From Verrucomicrobiota bacterium (GTDB taxonomy: Bacteria; Verrucomicrobiota; Verrucomicrobiia; Limisphaerales; UBA1096), in assembly GCA_014382705.1 (NCBI GenBank), contig JACNJE010000067.1, forward strand, positions 1 to 35,577: DNA of 35,577 nucleotides, read 5' to 3'. Shown piece after piece: positions 14,662 through 23,219 of the stretch (position 1 is the stretch's first letter; each line of letters begins with the position of its first letter). The translations under genes and the position numbers were made by a program. Below the pieces are notes generated by a model that did no database searches, had not been told where the DNA came from, and saw only the letters and a list, made by a program, of their open reading frames with translations.

Positions 14662-15852
14662 TTACAACTCATCACCCGTCTTGCCGCCGTGTTTGCGGAG
14701 AAGGTCAGCGATTTCCTTTAGCTTGTCAGTACTGTACATTTCGGCCCACAGTTTGGCCATGTACTGTTCCACCTCTGCTTCACTCGGCATGCCGTCGCCG
14801 GGCTCACCCCGTGATGTGAAATCGTCTGGTAGTGTGGGCATGCCGGGGGATCCCATGGTGAAAGTGTCTGGTGGTAGCGTGGGCATGTCGGCGGATTCCA
14901 TGATGACTATGTCTAGTAGTGTTCGTGTGCCACCGAAAACGTCCATCTTGAAATTAACATCCGCACCTTTGTCTATGAGGAGTTGAACGGTTTCTTTGTC
15001 TCTCGAACTGACCGCCAAACACAAAGGAGTCCGCCCATGCTCGTCCTTGATGTCCACACCCACACCATCAGCCAAGTGTTTTTTGGTAGCTTCAACATCA
15101 CCCAATTCTACAGCATGAAAAATTGAAACTTTAGCGCTGCTGTTGCCTCCAAATTTTTGGAGCAGATCAGCCACTTCAAGGTGTTTCGATATTATAGCAA
15201 TATCGACTGCGGTCTTTCCTGCAACTAGTTCATGTTTCAGTGGCGCATGTACATCCGCACCTTCGCTAAGCAGCAACTCGACGATGTCCCCGTAACCTTG
15301 ATAAGCAGCCTGATGCAAAGGTGTCCATCCATCGGTATATTCATTGACATCCGTACCAGCAGCTAAGTGCTGCTTGACGACTTCAACATTTTCAAGCATC
15401 ACAGCTTCATGAATTGAGATGTCTGGTGCTTCAGCTGTCGGCGGTTCTGGTTTCGTTTCTGGTGCAGGAGTCGACTGCTGCGACTTCCTCAAGTAGATGC
15501 CATTCTCGCCCTCTGGTATCATCTCGTCCAATGGAGCCTCCTCTCCGTTACCGGCGTACGAAATCAACTTGAAGGTTGTCTTGTCGAACTTGACTGTGAT
15601 TTGCTCGGAATCTTCTGTTGTCGTCCCTTCGCACACCAACAAATCTCCTTCGATTTTCCACGTGCCAACTAAAGCATCAGTCGCAAAGTCCTCACCCTCT
15701 GGGCTTCCAATAAATGAACCATCAGACTTGAGTTGAAAACGAATAGTCATTCCCTCAACGAGTGTTAAGCTGTAACTCCCCGAGTATTCCGGCTTGGACG
15801 CGCAGGCCACCAGCACCACGGCTGCGACGATTGAAACGAGTATTGATTTCAT
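14662..15852 (-). CDS. Ankyrin-repeat lipoprotein
   Basis: This is a 396-residue protein whose N-terminus MKSILVSIVAAVVLVACASK carries a lipobox (LVAC, Cys about residue 17), so it is probably anchored to a membrane. Residues about 22-125 form a small beta-rich domain ('YSGSYSLTLVEGMTIRF', 'LVGTWKIEGDLLVCEG'), resembling lipocalin-like 'LVGTW' domains seen in stress and copy-number proteins. A Pro/Glu linker (about 127-145) follows, then ankyrin repeats in two blocks (about 145-240 and 245-310). A Met/Pro/Gly-rich low-complexity stretch (about 320-360) precedes the tail 'IADLLRKHGGKTGDEL'. It is paralogous with the downstream ankyrin gene and probably belongs to the same island. The binding partner is unknown, and the iterated palindrome is absent. 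Confidence 0.9.
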   Translation of the reverse strand: MKSILVSIVAAVVLVACASKPEYSGSYSLTLVEGMTIRFQLKSDGSFIGSPEGEDFATDALVGTWKIEGDLLVCEGTTTEDSEQITVKFDKTTFKLISYAGNGEEAPLDEMIPEGENGIYLRKSQQSTPAPETKPEPPTAEAPDISIHEAVMLENVEVVKQHLAAGTDVNEYTDGWTPLHQAAYQGYGDIVELLLSEGADVHAPLKHELVAGKTAVDIAIISKHLEVADLLQKFGGNSSAKVSIFHAVELGDVEATKKHLADGVGVDIKDEHGRTPLCLAVSSRDKETVQLLIDKGADVNFKMDVFGGTRTLLDIVIMESADMPTLPPDTFTMGSPGMPTLPDDFTSRGEPGDGMPSEAEVEQYMAKLWAEMYSTDKLKEIADLLRKHGGKTGDEL

Positions 15853-16059
15853 AGCGAGGAAACCGTCACCCCGTTGAGCGCAGTTTTCAAGGCGTTTTAA
15901 CTGTTGCCGATCAAAGCCTTCAGCCTTAAAAACTGATGGTTGATGGCTGATCCGAAATCATACGAGCCAGAGAAACTGACCAGCGGGTTCACATGGAAAC
16001 GGAATGAGAGTCAAATGAAATCTTGCCAGCCGTTAGGCCTCCAATAACATCGGCCCCGG
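15853..16059. other. Divergent intergenic region
   Basis: These 207 nt separate the minus-strand ankyrin lipoprotein gene from the plus-strand sulfatase gene, so promoters for both must lie here or just inside. I could not pick out a convincing -35/-10 pair or a binding-site repeat. Confidence 0.5.
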
Positions 16060-17547
16060 ATGATTCACCTGATAAAATCGCCCGCGATTCTATTTGCCCT
16101 TCTGCTCCTGCCGCCGGGAGGTTGGCTGCAGGCCACACAGCCAAAGCCGCATATCATTTACATCATGGTGGATGACATGGGCTACGGCGACGCGGGTTGT
16201 TACAATCCACAGTCTAAAATCCCCACGCCGAACATCGACTCACTGGCCAATGCCGGAATGCGCTTCACCGACGCCCATGCGCCGGGGGCGTTGTGCCACC
16301 CTTCGCGGTACGGACTGCTGACCGGGCAGCATCCGTTTCGAGCCAATGTGGAATCGTGGCGCACGCGGGCGGTGATCCGGAAAACGCAGACAACATTCGC
16401 CTCGCTGCTGCAGTCGAACGGCTACCGGACGGCAATGGTCGGCAAGTGGCATCTCGGATTTCACGAGAACGGCTACGACAAACCGCTGCCCGGCGGCCCG
16501 GTGGATCGTGGTTTCGACTCGTTTTTCGGCATCCGCGCCTCGACCGATATTCCACCCTATTTTTACATTCGCGGCAATCGAGCCGTCGCGCCACCGACCG
16601 ACCGGATTGGGGCAAACAGCAGCGACGGCTGGACGCCGATTCAAGGCGCCTTCTGGAGGGCGGGTGGCATCGCGCCGGGCTTGCAACTGAAGGATGTCCT
16701 TCCCCGTTTCACCGACGAGGCGGTCAGCGTCATCGAACAACACACCAAGTCTAAAACCACCAAGCCGCTGATGCTGTACCTCGCCTACCCCGCCCCACAC
16801 ACGCCTTGGCTGCCGTCGCCCAAGTTTCGGGGCAGCAGCGAAGCCGGGATGTACGGTGATTTTCTGGTGATGGTGGATGCCATGATCGGGCGCGTGCTCA
16901 AGGCGCTCGACGAAGCCGAAATGAGCGACGACACGCTGCTGTTTTTCTGCTCCGACAACGGCCCGGTCTGGTACGATGCCGATGTGAAACGGCTTGGCCA
17001 CAATTCCGTCGGTGATCTGCGCGGCATGAAGGCCGACGCGTGGGAAGGCGGCCATCGCATGCCGTTCATCGCGCGCTGGCCCGGCAAGATTCGCGCCGGA
17101 TCGGTCAGCGGACAGACGATCTGTTTCACGGACATGCTGGCGACGTTCGCCGCCGTCGCGGATGCCGAACTGCCGCCGAACGCCGGGCCTGACAGCTTCA
17201 ACATCCTCCCCGTCCTGCTGAGCAAACAACCGGAGGACAAGCCGATCCGTGGGCCGATCGTCATCCCCGCGCGGCGCGGCATGATGTCGATCCGCTCGGG
17301 GCATTGGAAGCTGATCACCGGCCTCGGCTCCGGTGGTTTCTCAAAACCGGCACACATCAAGCCCACGCCCGGCGGCCCCGTTGGCCAACTCTATCACCTC
17401 GGCAACGACCTCGCGGAAACCCGCAACCTGTATCTAAAAAAGCCGGACATCGTGAAATCCCTATTGGCCAAGCTCGAGCAAATCCGCAGCCAACCCAAAA
17501 CTCGCCCCTCAAAGTCATCCGCAGATGACGCAGAGGAGCGAAGATAA
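16060..17547 (+). CDS. Secreted S1-family sulfatase whose C-terminus is encoded by a repeat
   Basis: This is a 495-residue sulfatase with a signal peptide (residues 1-25, 'LFALLLLPPGGWLQA'). It has 'HIIYIMVDDMGYGDAGCYN', formylglycine motif CHPSR (Cys about residue 79), GKWHLG, 'YPAPHTPW', 'FCSDNGPVW' and 'GMKADAWEGGHRMPF'. All usual catalytic positions are present. The last dozen residues (SADDAEERR and before) are encoded by a 22-bp repeat (17519-17540). That repeat recurs at 17664-17685 next to the GxxExxY gene, so the natural stop was probably replaced when the repeat element arrived. Two palindrome octamers lie near the 3' end (17381-17388 read as VGQ, 17464-17471 read as LAK). It is the first gene of the plus-strand block. 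Confidence 0.94.
   Translation: MIHLIKSPAILFALLLLPPGGWLQATQPKPHIIYIMVDDMGYGDAGCYNPQSKIPTPNIDSLANAGMRFTDAHAPGALCHPSRYGLLTGQHPFRANVESWRTRAVIRKTQTTFASLLQSNGYRTAMVGKWHLGFHENGYDKPLPGGPVDRGFDSFFGIRASTDIPPYFYIRGNRAVAPPTDRIGANSSDGWTPIQGAFWRAGGIAPGLQLKDVLPRFTDEAVSVIEQHTKSKTTKPLMLYLAYPAPHTPWLPSPKFRGSSEAGMYGDFLVMVDAMIGRVLKALDEAEMSDDTLLFFCSDNGPVWYDADVKRLGHNSVGDLRGMKADAWEGGHRMPFIARWPGKIRAGSVSGQTICFTDMLATFAAVADAELPPNAGPDSFNILPVLLSKQPEDKPIRGPIVIPARRGMMSIRSGHWKLITGLGSGGFSKPAHIKPTPGGPVGQLYHLGNDLAETRNLYLKKPDIVKSLLAKLEQIRSQPKTRPSKSSADDAEERR
17519..17540 (+). repeat. Left outer copy of the CGCAGATGACGCAG repeat
   Basis: CCGCAGATGACGCAGAGGAG plus CG; identical over 22 bp to 17664-17685. It lies inside the 3' end of the sulfatase gene. 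Confidence 0.93.
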
Positions 17548-17602
17548 AAACAAGATGTAAGCACGGGGCATTAGTTGACTAATAATTCATGAATAAAAAA
17601 TT

Positions 17603-17638
17603 TCATCTGCGGAAATCTGCGAAATCTACGGATAAAAA
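17603..17638. repeat. Inverted, degenerate copies of the ATCTGCGG repeat
   Basis: This segment holds CATCTGCGG, AATCTGCG and AATCTACGG in a row, i.e. three short units in inverse orientation to the flanking copies. It gives the region an inverted-repeat character upstream of the GxxExxY gene. Confidence 0.8.
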
Positions 17639-17651
17639 AGAGAATAATTGA

Positions 17652-18107
17652 ATGAAAAACAATCCGCAGATGACGCAGAGGAGCGCAGATAAAAGGGACC
17701 CAGAGACCTACGCCATTATTGGTGCAGCTATGGCTGTTCACACAGAACTGGGAAACGGTTTTCTTGAAGCTGTGTATCAGGAAGCTTTGGAGAGGGAGTT
17801 TCAGGAAAACAAAATCCCCTTCGAACGAGAACAAGCGTTGGCGATCGATTATCGAGGTGCTCCGCTAACTACCTGTTACAAGGCGGATTTTGTTTGTTTC
17901 AAATCCGTTATCGTCGAGTTGAAAGCACTGTCTGACCTGACAGGCACAGAGGATTCGCAAGTCATCAACTACTTAAAAGCATCCGGCTTGAGTCGAGCCT
18001 TGTTAATCAATTTCGGCACAAAGAAACTCCAACATAAAAGATCGGTGTTAAATCTGCGAGAATCTGCGTCATCTGCGGAAAAATTTTTTAATAATAACAA
18101 ATCATGA
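17652..18107 (+). CDS. GxxExxY protein (PD-(D/E)XK-like, PDDEXK_3)
   Basis: This is a 151-residue cytoplasmic protein. The core starts at about residue 18 with 'AIIGAAMAVHTELGNGFLEAVY', which contains the name-giving GxxExxY (GFLEAVY). It continues with 'ADFVCFKSVIVELKAL', a D...ExK nuclease-like motif, and 'VINYLKASGLSRALLINFG'. The first residues (NNPQMTQRSADKRD) and the last (LRESASSAEKFF) are encoded by CGCAGATGACGCAG-type repeats. The conserved core therefore sits between repeats in opposite orientation. The family is widespread in Planctomycetes and Verrucomicrobia and its function is unknown; nuclease activity is only an inference from the fold. It interrupts two sulfatase genes, and its stop overlaps the start of the next one (ATGA), so it may be translated together with it. 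Confidence 0.9.
   Translation: MKNNPQMTQRSADKRDPETYAIIGAAMAVHTELGNGFLEAVYQEALEREFQENKIPFEREQALAIDYRGAPLTTCYKADFVCFKSVIVELKALSDLTGTEDSQVINYLKASGLSRALLINFGTKKLQHKRSVLNLRESASSAEKFFNNNKS
17664..17685 (+). repeat. Inner left copy of the CGCAGATGACGCAG repeat
   Basis: Identical over 22 bp to 17519-17540; it encodes part of the N-terminus of the GxxExxY protein. Confidence 0.93.
18051..18078 (-). repeat. Right, inverted copy of the repeat
   Basis: It contains AATCTGCGAG followed by CTGCGTCATCTGCGG (18064-18078). The latter is the exact reverse complement of the first 15 bases of the left copies. It encodes the C-terminus of the GxxExxY protein. Confidence 0.92.
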
Positions 18108-19525
18108 AAAAACTAGCCTTCATCGTTTCTCTCATCTCGTGCAGCTCGTTTGTTTCCGTTGAGGCGGCCAAGCCAAGCGGCGACCGCCCCAATATCGTTT
18201 ACATCATGGCGGACGACCTTGGTTATGGCGACTTGGGTTGCTACGGACAAAAGCTCATCCAGACGCCGCACATCGACCGCTTGGCCAAGCGCGGGATGCG
18301 GTTCACCGATTTTTATGCCGGCTCGACCGTGTGCGCTCCGTCGCGTTGCGTGCTGATGACCGGCCTGCACACCGGCCATTGCTTTATACGGGGCAACGGC
18401 AAGGACAATCTGCGGCCGGAGGACGTGACCGTGGCGGAGGTGCTAAAGCGCGCCGATTACGCGACCGGCCAAGTCGGTAAATGGGGGCTCGGGCACGAGG
18501 ACTCGACCGGCCTGCCAACGCGGCAGGGGTTCGACTTTTTTTACGGCTACCTAGACCAGCATCACGCGCATCTTTATTACCCGACGTTCCTCGTGAAGAA
18601 CGAGAAGCGCGTGCGACTGCGCAACATCGTCCCGAACGAGGGCCGATGGGGCCAAGGTGTCGCCAGCAAAAAAATCGATTACAGCCCTGCGTTGATGATG
18701 GATGAAACGCTTGGCTTCATTGACGAGCACAAGGACCAACGTTTTTTCCTGTACCTCTCCTACACGCTACCACACGCCAACAACGAGGCTCGCGGCAAAA
18801 CCGGCGACGGCACAGCGGTGCCGGACCTCGGCATTTACAGAGATAAAAAATGGACGAAACAAAACAAGGGCCAAGCCGCGATGATCACCTACCTCGACGA
18901 CATGGTGGGCCAAGTCGTCAAGCGACTCGAGGCTCACGGCCTCAGCGATAACACCGTCATCTTTTTCACGTCCGACAATGGCCCTCACAGCGAGGGCGGC
19001 AATGATGTCGCCTTCTTTGACGCCAACGGCCCGGTGAGCGGTATCAAGCGCGCCCTGCTGGACGGCGGCATCCGGGTGCCGATGATCGTGCAGTGGCCCG
19101 GCCGGGTGAAGGCCGGCAGCACCACCGCCCTTATGGCTGGGGCGGTGGATTTCATGGCCACCGCCGCCGAGATCGCCGGGGTGAAACTGGATGCCCCCAC
19201 TGATGGCATCAGCTTTCTCCCCACGCTGCTCGGCAACGAGGCGCAGCAGAAAAAGCACGACTACCTTTACTGGGAATTTTACGAACAAGGCTCCAAGCAG
19301 GCGCTGCGCACCGGCAAATGGAAGGCCATCCGCCGCCCGATGATCACCGGCCCGATTGAGCTTTACGACGTGTCGGAGGACATCGCCGAGACGAAAAACC
19401 TGGCCAAGCGCTATCCGGCAATAGTCGAGAGAGTCGAGCGGTTATTCACCGAGGCGCACGCCCCGGCAGAACGCTGGCGTCCCAGCGGCAAGCCCCGGAA
19501 ACGCAACCGGACTGAAAGCCGATAA
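18104..19525 (+). CDS. Secreted S1-family sulfatase (GKWGLG type)
   Basis: This is a 473-residue sulfatase with a signal peptide (residues 1-21, ending VSVEA). It has 'RPNIVYIMADDLGYGDLGCYG', formylglycine motif CAPSR (Cys about residue 77), GKWGLG in place of GKWHLG, 'YTLPHANNEA', 'FFTSDNGPHSEGG' and 'LLDGGIRVPMIVQWPG'. The His-to-Gly change in GKWGLG is known in a sizeable sulfatase subgroup, so this enzyme is probably active. The C-terminus is basic (KPRKRNRTESR). A perfect 14-bp palindrome (18278-18291) encodes the LAKR of the conserved 'HIDRLAKRGMRF' segment. The start codon overlaps the stop of the GxxExxY gene, so the insertion sits directly in its leader. Confidence 0.94.
   Translation: MKKLAFIVSLISCSSFVSVEAAKPSGDRPNIVYIMADDLGYGDLGCYGQKLIQTPHIDRLAKRGMRFTDFYAGSTVCAPSRCVLMTGLHTGHCFIRGNGKDNLRPEDVTVAEVLKRADYATGQVGKWGLGHEDSTGLPTRQGFDFFYGYLDQHHAHLYYPTFLVKNEKRVRLRNIVPNEGRWGQGVASKKIDYSPALMMDETLGFIDEHKDQRFFLYLSYTLPHANNEARGKTGDGTAVPDLGIYRDKKWTKQNKGQAAMITYLDDMVGQVVKRLEAHGLSDNTVIFFTSDNGPHSEGGNDVAFFDANGPVSGIKRALLDGGIRVPMIVQWPGRVKAGSTTALMAGAVDFMATAAEIAGVKLDAPTDGISFLPTLLGNEAQQKKHDYLYWEFYEQGSKQALRTGKWKAIRRPMITGPIELYDVSEDIAETKNLAKRYPAIVERVERLFTEAHAPAERWRPSGKPRKRNRTESR
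18278..18291. repeat. Perfect 14-bp palindrome CGCTTGGCCAAGCG
   Basis: Inside the sulfatase gene, read as LAKR, in the conserved segment just before the formylglycine motif. Confidence 0.95.
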
Positions 19526-19623
19526 CCGCCAGCATCGTTTTGTTTGTCCAACCTGTGATCATGGACTAACTTCCCCCCGAGTCCATAGTGCGGTCACATT
19601 TCCGCAAAACAGCAAGGCAATAC

Positions 19624-21009
19624 ATGTTTGATTTTTTGGCTGAAGAGAACGCCTCGATCTGCGGTGGGAGTCATTTGAAACGCCGCGAGTTCCTGCAAAT
19701 CGGCGCACTCGGCGCGGCGGGACTGTCGCTGCCCCAACTGCTGGCAGCGAGGGAGGCCGGTGCCGTCCGCCCCGGGCACGATAACCGTGCCTGCATCATG
19801 ATTTTCAACCTTGGCGCGCCGAGCCACATCGATTTATGGGACATGAAGCCGGACGCACCCCGGGAGATTCGCGGACCGTTCAAACCCATTCGCACCAAGT
19901 CACCCGACATTGACATCTCTGAAATCCTGCCAATGCACGCAAAGGTGGCAGATAAATTCTCACTCGTGCGCACCGTGCATCATGGCGGAGCGGCGGTACA
20001 CGATGCAGGCTGGCAAATCATGCAGACCGGCCGGCGGTTCAGTGGCGGCGTACAGACCCCTCATGCCGGAGCGGTTGCCAGCTATTTAAAAGGACGAAAA
20101 AGCGACCTGCCACCGTTTGTTGTGCTGCCTGAGTTGATGGGGCGCGGAGGCGGCAACCTGCCCAACGGCCAGGCGGGTGGATTCCTCGGCAAGGCACACG
20201 ACCCGTTTGCGCTCAACGCGGATCCATCAAAGAAGGACTTTAAGGTGCCGGATCTGCTTCCTCCGGACCAGATTGGCGCAGCCCGTCTTGATCGCCGTCG
20301 CAGGATGCGCGACATCATCGACGGGGCCGTGAAGAATTTTGAAGCCAGCGAGGACGCCCGGCTGCTGAACGACAGCTTCCACTCCGCATTTCGCATGATG
20401 ACCAGCGAACAGGCGCGTGCCGCGTTCGACCTGTCCAGGGAAAAGCAATCCGTGCGTGAGCGCTACGGCATGAATCGACTGGGGCAATGCTGCCTGCTGG
20501 CCCGCCGCCTCGTGGAAAACGGGGTGCGAATGGTGACCATCAACAGCTTCCTGACTGTGTTCGACCAACTCTCCTGGGACATCCACGGCTCCAAGCCGTT
20601 CATCTCTGTGAACCAGATGAAGGAGCAGGTGGCCCCGATGTACGACCAGGGCTACAGCGCCTTGATCGAAGATCTGCACGACCGTGGACTGCTGGACGAC
20701 ACCCTGGTCACGACCCTTTCCGAGTTCGGGCGAACGCCCAAGGTGAACCCCGCGGGCGGGCGTGATCATTGGCCGCAATGCTTCACCTGCTCCTTCGCCG
20801 GGGGCGGCGTGAAAGGCGGAAGAGTTGTCGGCAAAAGCGACCCGATCGGCGGTCTGCCGGCTGAACGTCCGGTCGAACCGGGCGATGTGGTGGCGACCAT
20901 TTTCCACAGTCTTGGGCTGGATCCGGAGGCCTTGCTTCCGGGCCCATCCGGACGCCCCTTCCCGCTCGTCGATTTCGGCAATGAACCGATCAAGGAACTG
21001 TTCGCATGA
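19624..21009 (+). CDS. DUF1501 protein with Tat-like signal
   Basis: This is a protein of about 461 residues. I choose the ATG at 19624, which has AAGG 6 nt upstream; a GTG at 19588 is an alternative. The N-terminal part MFDFLAEENASICGGSHLKR leads to a 'RREFLQIGALGAAGLSLPQLLAA' Tat signal; a Cys-bearing leader before the twin arginines is common in this DUF1501 subgroup. Hallmarks follow: 'NRACIMIFNLGAPSHIDLWDMKPDAP', 'KVADKFSLVRTVHHGGAAVHDAGWQIMQTGR', 'CCLLARRLVENGVRMVTIN', 'TLVTTLSEFGRTPKVN', 'GRDHWPQCFTCSFAGGGVKGGRVVGKSD' and 'DVVATIFHSLGLDPEA'. The role is unknown. The stop overlaps the start of the following PSCyt/DUF1549 gene (ATGA), the usual partner arrangement. It has no iterated palindrome, unlike the two genes after it. 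Confidence 0.93.
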   Translation: MFDFLAEENASICGGSHLKRREFLQIGALGAAGLSLPQLLAAREAGAVRPGHDNRACIMIFNLGAPSHIDLWDMKPDAPREIRGPFKPIRTKSPDIDISEILPMHAKVADKFSLVRTVHHGGAAVHDAGWQIMQTGRRFSGGVQTPHAGAVASYLKGRKSDLPPFVVLPELMGRGGGNLPNGQAGGFLGKAHDPFALNADPSKKDFKVPDLLPPDQIGAARLDRRRRMRDIIDGAVKNFEASEDARLLNDSFHSAFRMMTSEQARAAFDLSREKQSVRERYGMNRLGQCCLLARRLVENGVRMVTINSFLTVFDQLSWDIHGSKPFISVNQMKEQVAPMYDQGYSALIEDLHDRGLLDDTLVTTLSEFGRTPKVNPAGGRDHWPQCFTCSFAGGGVKGGRVVGKSDPIGGLPAERPVEPGDVVATIFHSLGLDPEALLPGPSGRPFPLVDFGNEPIKELFA

Positions 21010-23216
21010 GAACGCTGTCTTTCTTGAGCCTGTTCGCCCTAGCTGCATCTGCCTTGGCCAACGGCCAACCACCGAGTTTTCGGCACGATGTGCTGCCAGT
21101 GTTGTCCAAGGCCGGTTGCAACGCCGGCGGCTGCCACGGCGCGCTTGCCGGCAAGGGCGGTTTTCGGCTGAGCCTGAACGCATACGATCCGGCGACCGAC
21201 CATTACAACATCACCCGCGGGAACCGTGGGCGGCGCATCGAGTTCGCCGCCCCGGCCCGGAGCTTGTTCGTCATCAAGCCCACCGCCGCCGTCCGCCACA
21301 AGGGCGGCAAAGTGCTCCACGAAAATTCCGATGACTACCGGCTACTGATTGAATGGATTCAACAAGGTGCGCCCGGCCCCTCCCCTGACGATCCTGAATT
21401 AAAACGCATCGAAATCACCCCGTCCCTGTCGCAACTTAATAAAGGGGACACACAACCGTTAATGGTTCACGCCATTTTCGGTGACGGAACCAAGCGGGAC
21501 GTCACCCGATGGGCGCGCTTCACCTCGACCGACGCCACCGTGGCCGAGGTGGACGAGACCACCGGCTTGGCCAAGGTCATCGGCTACGGCGAAGGCGCGG
21601 TGACGGCGTGGTATTCCGGTCAAATCGCCCTGGCCCGCATCACCTCCCCTTGGCCAAGCGCGCTCCCGGACGGTGTGTTTGCACGCACGCCCATGCGCAA
21701 CGTGATCGATGAACACGTCGTCGGGCAATTGCGACGGCTTAACCTCAAGCCATCCGGGCCAAGCTCCGACAGCGAGTTCATTCGGCGGGTTTACCTTGAC
21801 GTCATTGGCACATTGCCGGCACCGGATGAAACGAGGGATTTTCTCGCCGACCCCACCGAGACCAAGCGCGACAGGCTCATCGAAAAACTCCTGGCCCAAC
21901 CGGAGTTCGTAGACTACTGGGCATATCGTCTCTCCGACTTGTTTTTAATCAGCAGCAAAAAGCTGCGCCCCCAAGCGCTCAAGACCTATTATGATTGGCT
22001 CCGGGGAGAAGTTGAAAAAAACACGCCGTGGGATCAACTCGTGCGGCAGGTTGTCGCCGCCAAGGGGGACACGTTGAAAAATGGCGCCACGAATTATTAC
22101 TCCATCCATCAGGATCCGGAAACCATGGCGGAGAATGTCAGCCAGGCATTCATGAGCCTCTCCATCGGCTGTGCCAAGTGCCACAATCACCCGCTGGAGA
22201 AATGGACCAACGACCAGTACTACTCGTTCGCCAATCTGTTTGCCCGTGTCCGGGCCAAAGGCTGGGGTGGCGACGCACGCAACGGAGACGGTGCGCGAAC
22301 CCTGTTCATCGCCGACCGCGGCGACCTCATCCAGCCGCGCACCGGCAAGCCGCAACCGCCGGCACCCCTGGACGGCCCAGTGATCGACCGCGACTCGACC
22401 GAAGATCGCCGTGAAGCTTTGGCCTCTTGGCTGACTTCGCCGGAAAACCCATACTTCACCCGCTCCATCGCCAACCGAGTATGGGCCAATTTCTTCGGGC
22501 GCGGCATCGTGGAGCCGGTTGATGACCTCCGCACCTCCAACCCGGCGTCAAATGAACCGTTGCTGCAGGCCATCTCCGACCATCTTGCCGCAAACGACTA
22601 CGAACTGAAGTCACTCATTCGACTTATCCTAAACAGCGAAACCTATCGGCGCAGCAGCAGGCCATTGCCGGAAAACCAGGGGGACCAGAAATATTACTCC
22701 CGTTACTATCCTCGCCGCCTGATGGCGGAGGTGTTGCAGGATGCGATCACGTTCGTGACCCGCATCTCTCCGGATTACAACAAGATCACACTCTCTGACG
22801 GCAGCACGCAGGGAATTAGCGCATACCGGAACGGGACACGCGCGCTTCAGCTTTCCGACTCCGCCGTAACCTCCTATTTCCTCAAGACATTCGGGCGGAA
22901 CGAACGCGAGATCACCTGCGAATGCGAACGTTCCAACAAGCCCAGCTTGGTTCAAGTTCTCCACCTCTCCAACGGCGACACGCTGAACAGCAATCTTCGC
23001 AGCGAACAAAGCCGCGTGAACACGATGATCAAGGAAAGCAATGAAGCAATCATCGACGAAACCTACTTGCTCTGCCTTTCGCGCCACCCTAGCGACACGG
23101 AACGAAAGCGGCTTCGGAATATTTTTGAAACGGCACCCGAAACCGAACGCCGTGCCATCGTTGAGGACCTCCTCTGGTCGCTCATGACCAGCCGTGAATT
23201 CCTTTTTCAGCACTGA
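21006..23216 (+). CDS. Cytochrome c-BIG2-DUF1549-DUF1553 secreted protein
   Basis: This is a 736-residue protein with a signal peptide (residues 1-19, ending ASALA). A cytochrome-like motif with CX4CH spacing (CNAGGCHG, about residues 38-45), typical of this subgroup, is followed by 'GKGGFRLSLNAYDP'. A bacterial Ig-like BIG2 domain lies at about residues 138-215 ('DGTKRDVTRWARFTSTDATVAEVD'). DUF1549 follows ('SDSEFIRRVYLDVIGTLPAPDET', with 'CAKCHNHPLEKWTNDQYY' at about residue 388), then DUF1553 ('NPYFTRSIANRVWANFFGRGIVEPVDDLR', 'LIRLILNSETYRRSS'). The start overlaps the DUF1501 stop and has an AAGGA upstream. Three palindrome cores lie here (21054-21061, 21566-21575, 21649-21658), read as LAN, LAK and WPS respectively, i.e. 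two different frames. Activity is unknown; export is expected. Confidence 0.93.
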   Translation: MRTLSFLSLFALAASALANGQPPSFRHDVLPVLSKAGCNAGGCHGALAGKGGFRLSLNAYDPATDHYNITRGNRGRRIEFAAPARSLFVIKPTAAVRHKGGKVLHENSDDYRLLIEWIQQGAPGPSPDDPELKRIEITPSLSQLNKGDTQPLMVHAIFGDGTKRDVTRWARFTSTDATVAEVDETTGLAKVIGYGEGAVTAWYSGQIALARITSPWPSALPDGVFARTPMRNVIDEHVVGQLRRLNLKPSGPSSDSEFIRRVYLDVIGTLPAPDETRDFLADPTETKRDRLIEKLLAQPEFVDYWAYRLSDLFLISSKKLRPQALKTYYDWLRGEVEKNTPWDQLVRQVVAAKGDTLKNGATNYYSIHQDPETMAENVSQAFMSLSIGCAKCHNHPLEKWTNDQYYSFANLFARVRAKGWGGDARNGDGARTLFIADRGDLIQPRTGKPQPPAPLDGPVIDRDSTEDRREALASWLTSPENPYFTRSIANRVWANFFGRGIVEPVDDLRTSNPASNEPLLQAISDHLAANDYELKSLIRLILNSETYRRSSRPLPENQGDQKYYSRYYPRRLMAEVLQDAITFVTRISPDYNKITLSDGSTQGISAYRNGTRALQLSDSAVTSYFLKTFGRNEREITCECERSNKPSLVQVLHLSNGDTLNSNLRSEQSRVNTMIKESNEAIIDETYLLCLSRHPSDTERKRLRNIFETAPETERRAIVEDLLWSLMTSREFLFQH

Positions 23217-23219
23217 GCC

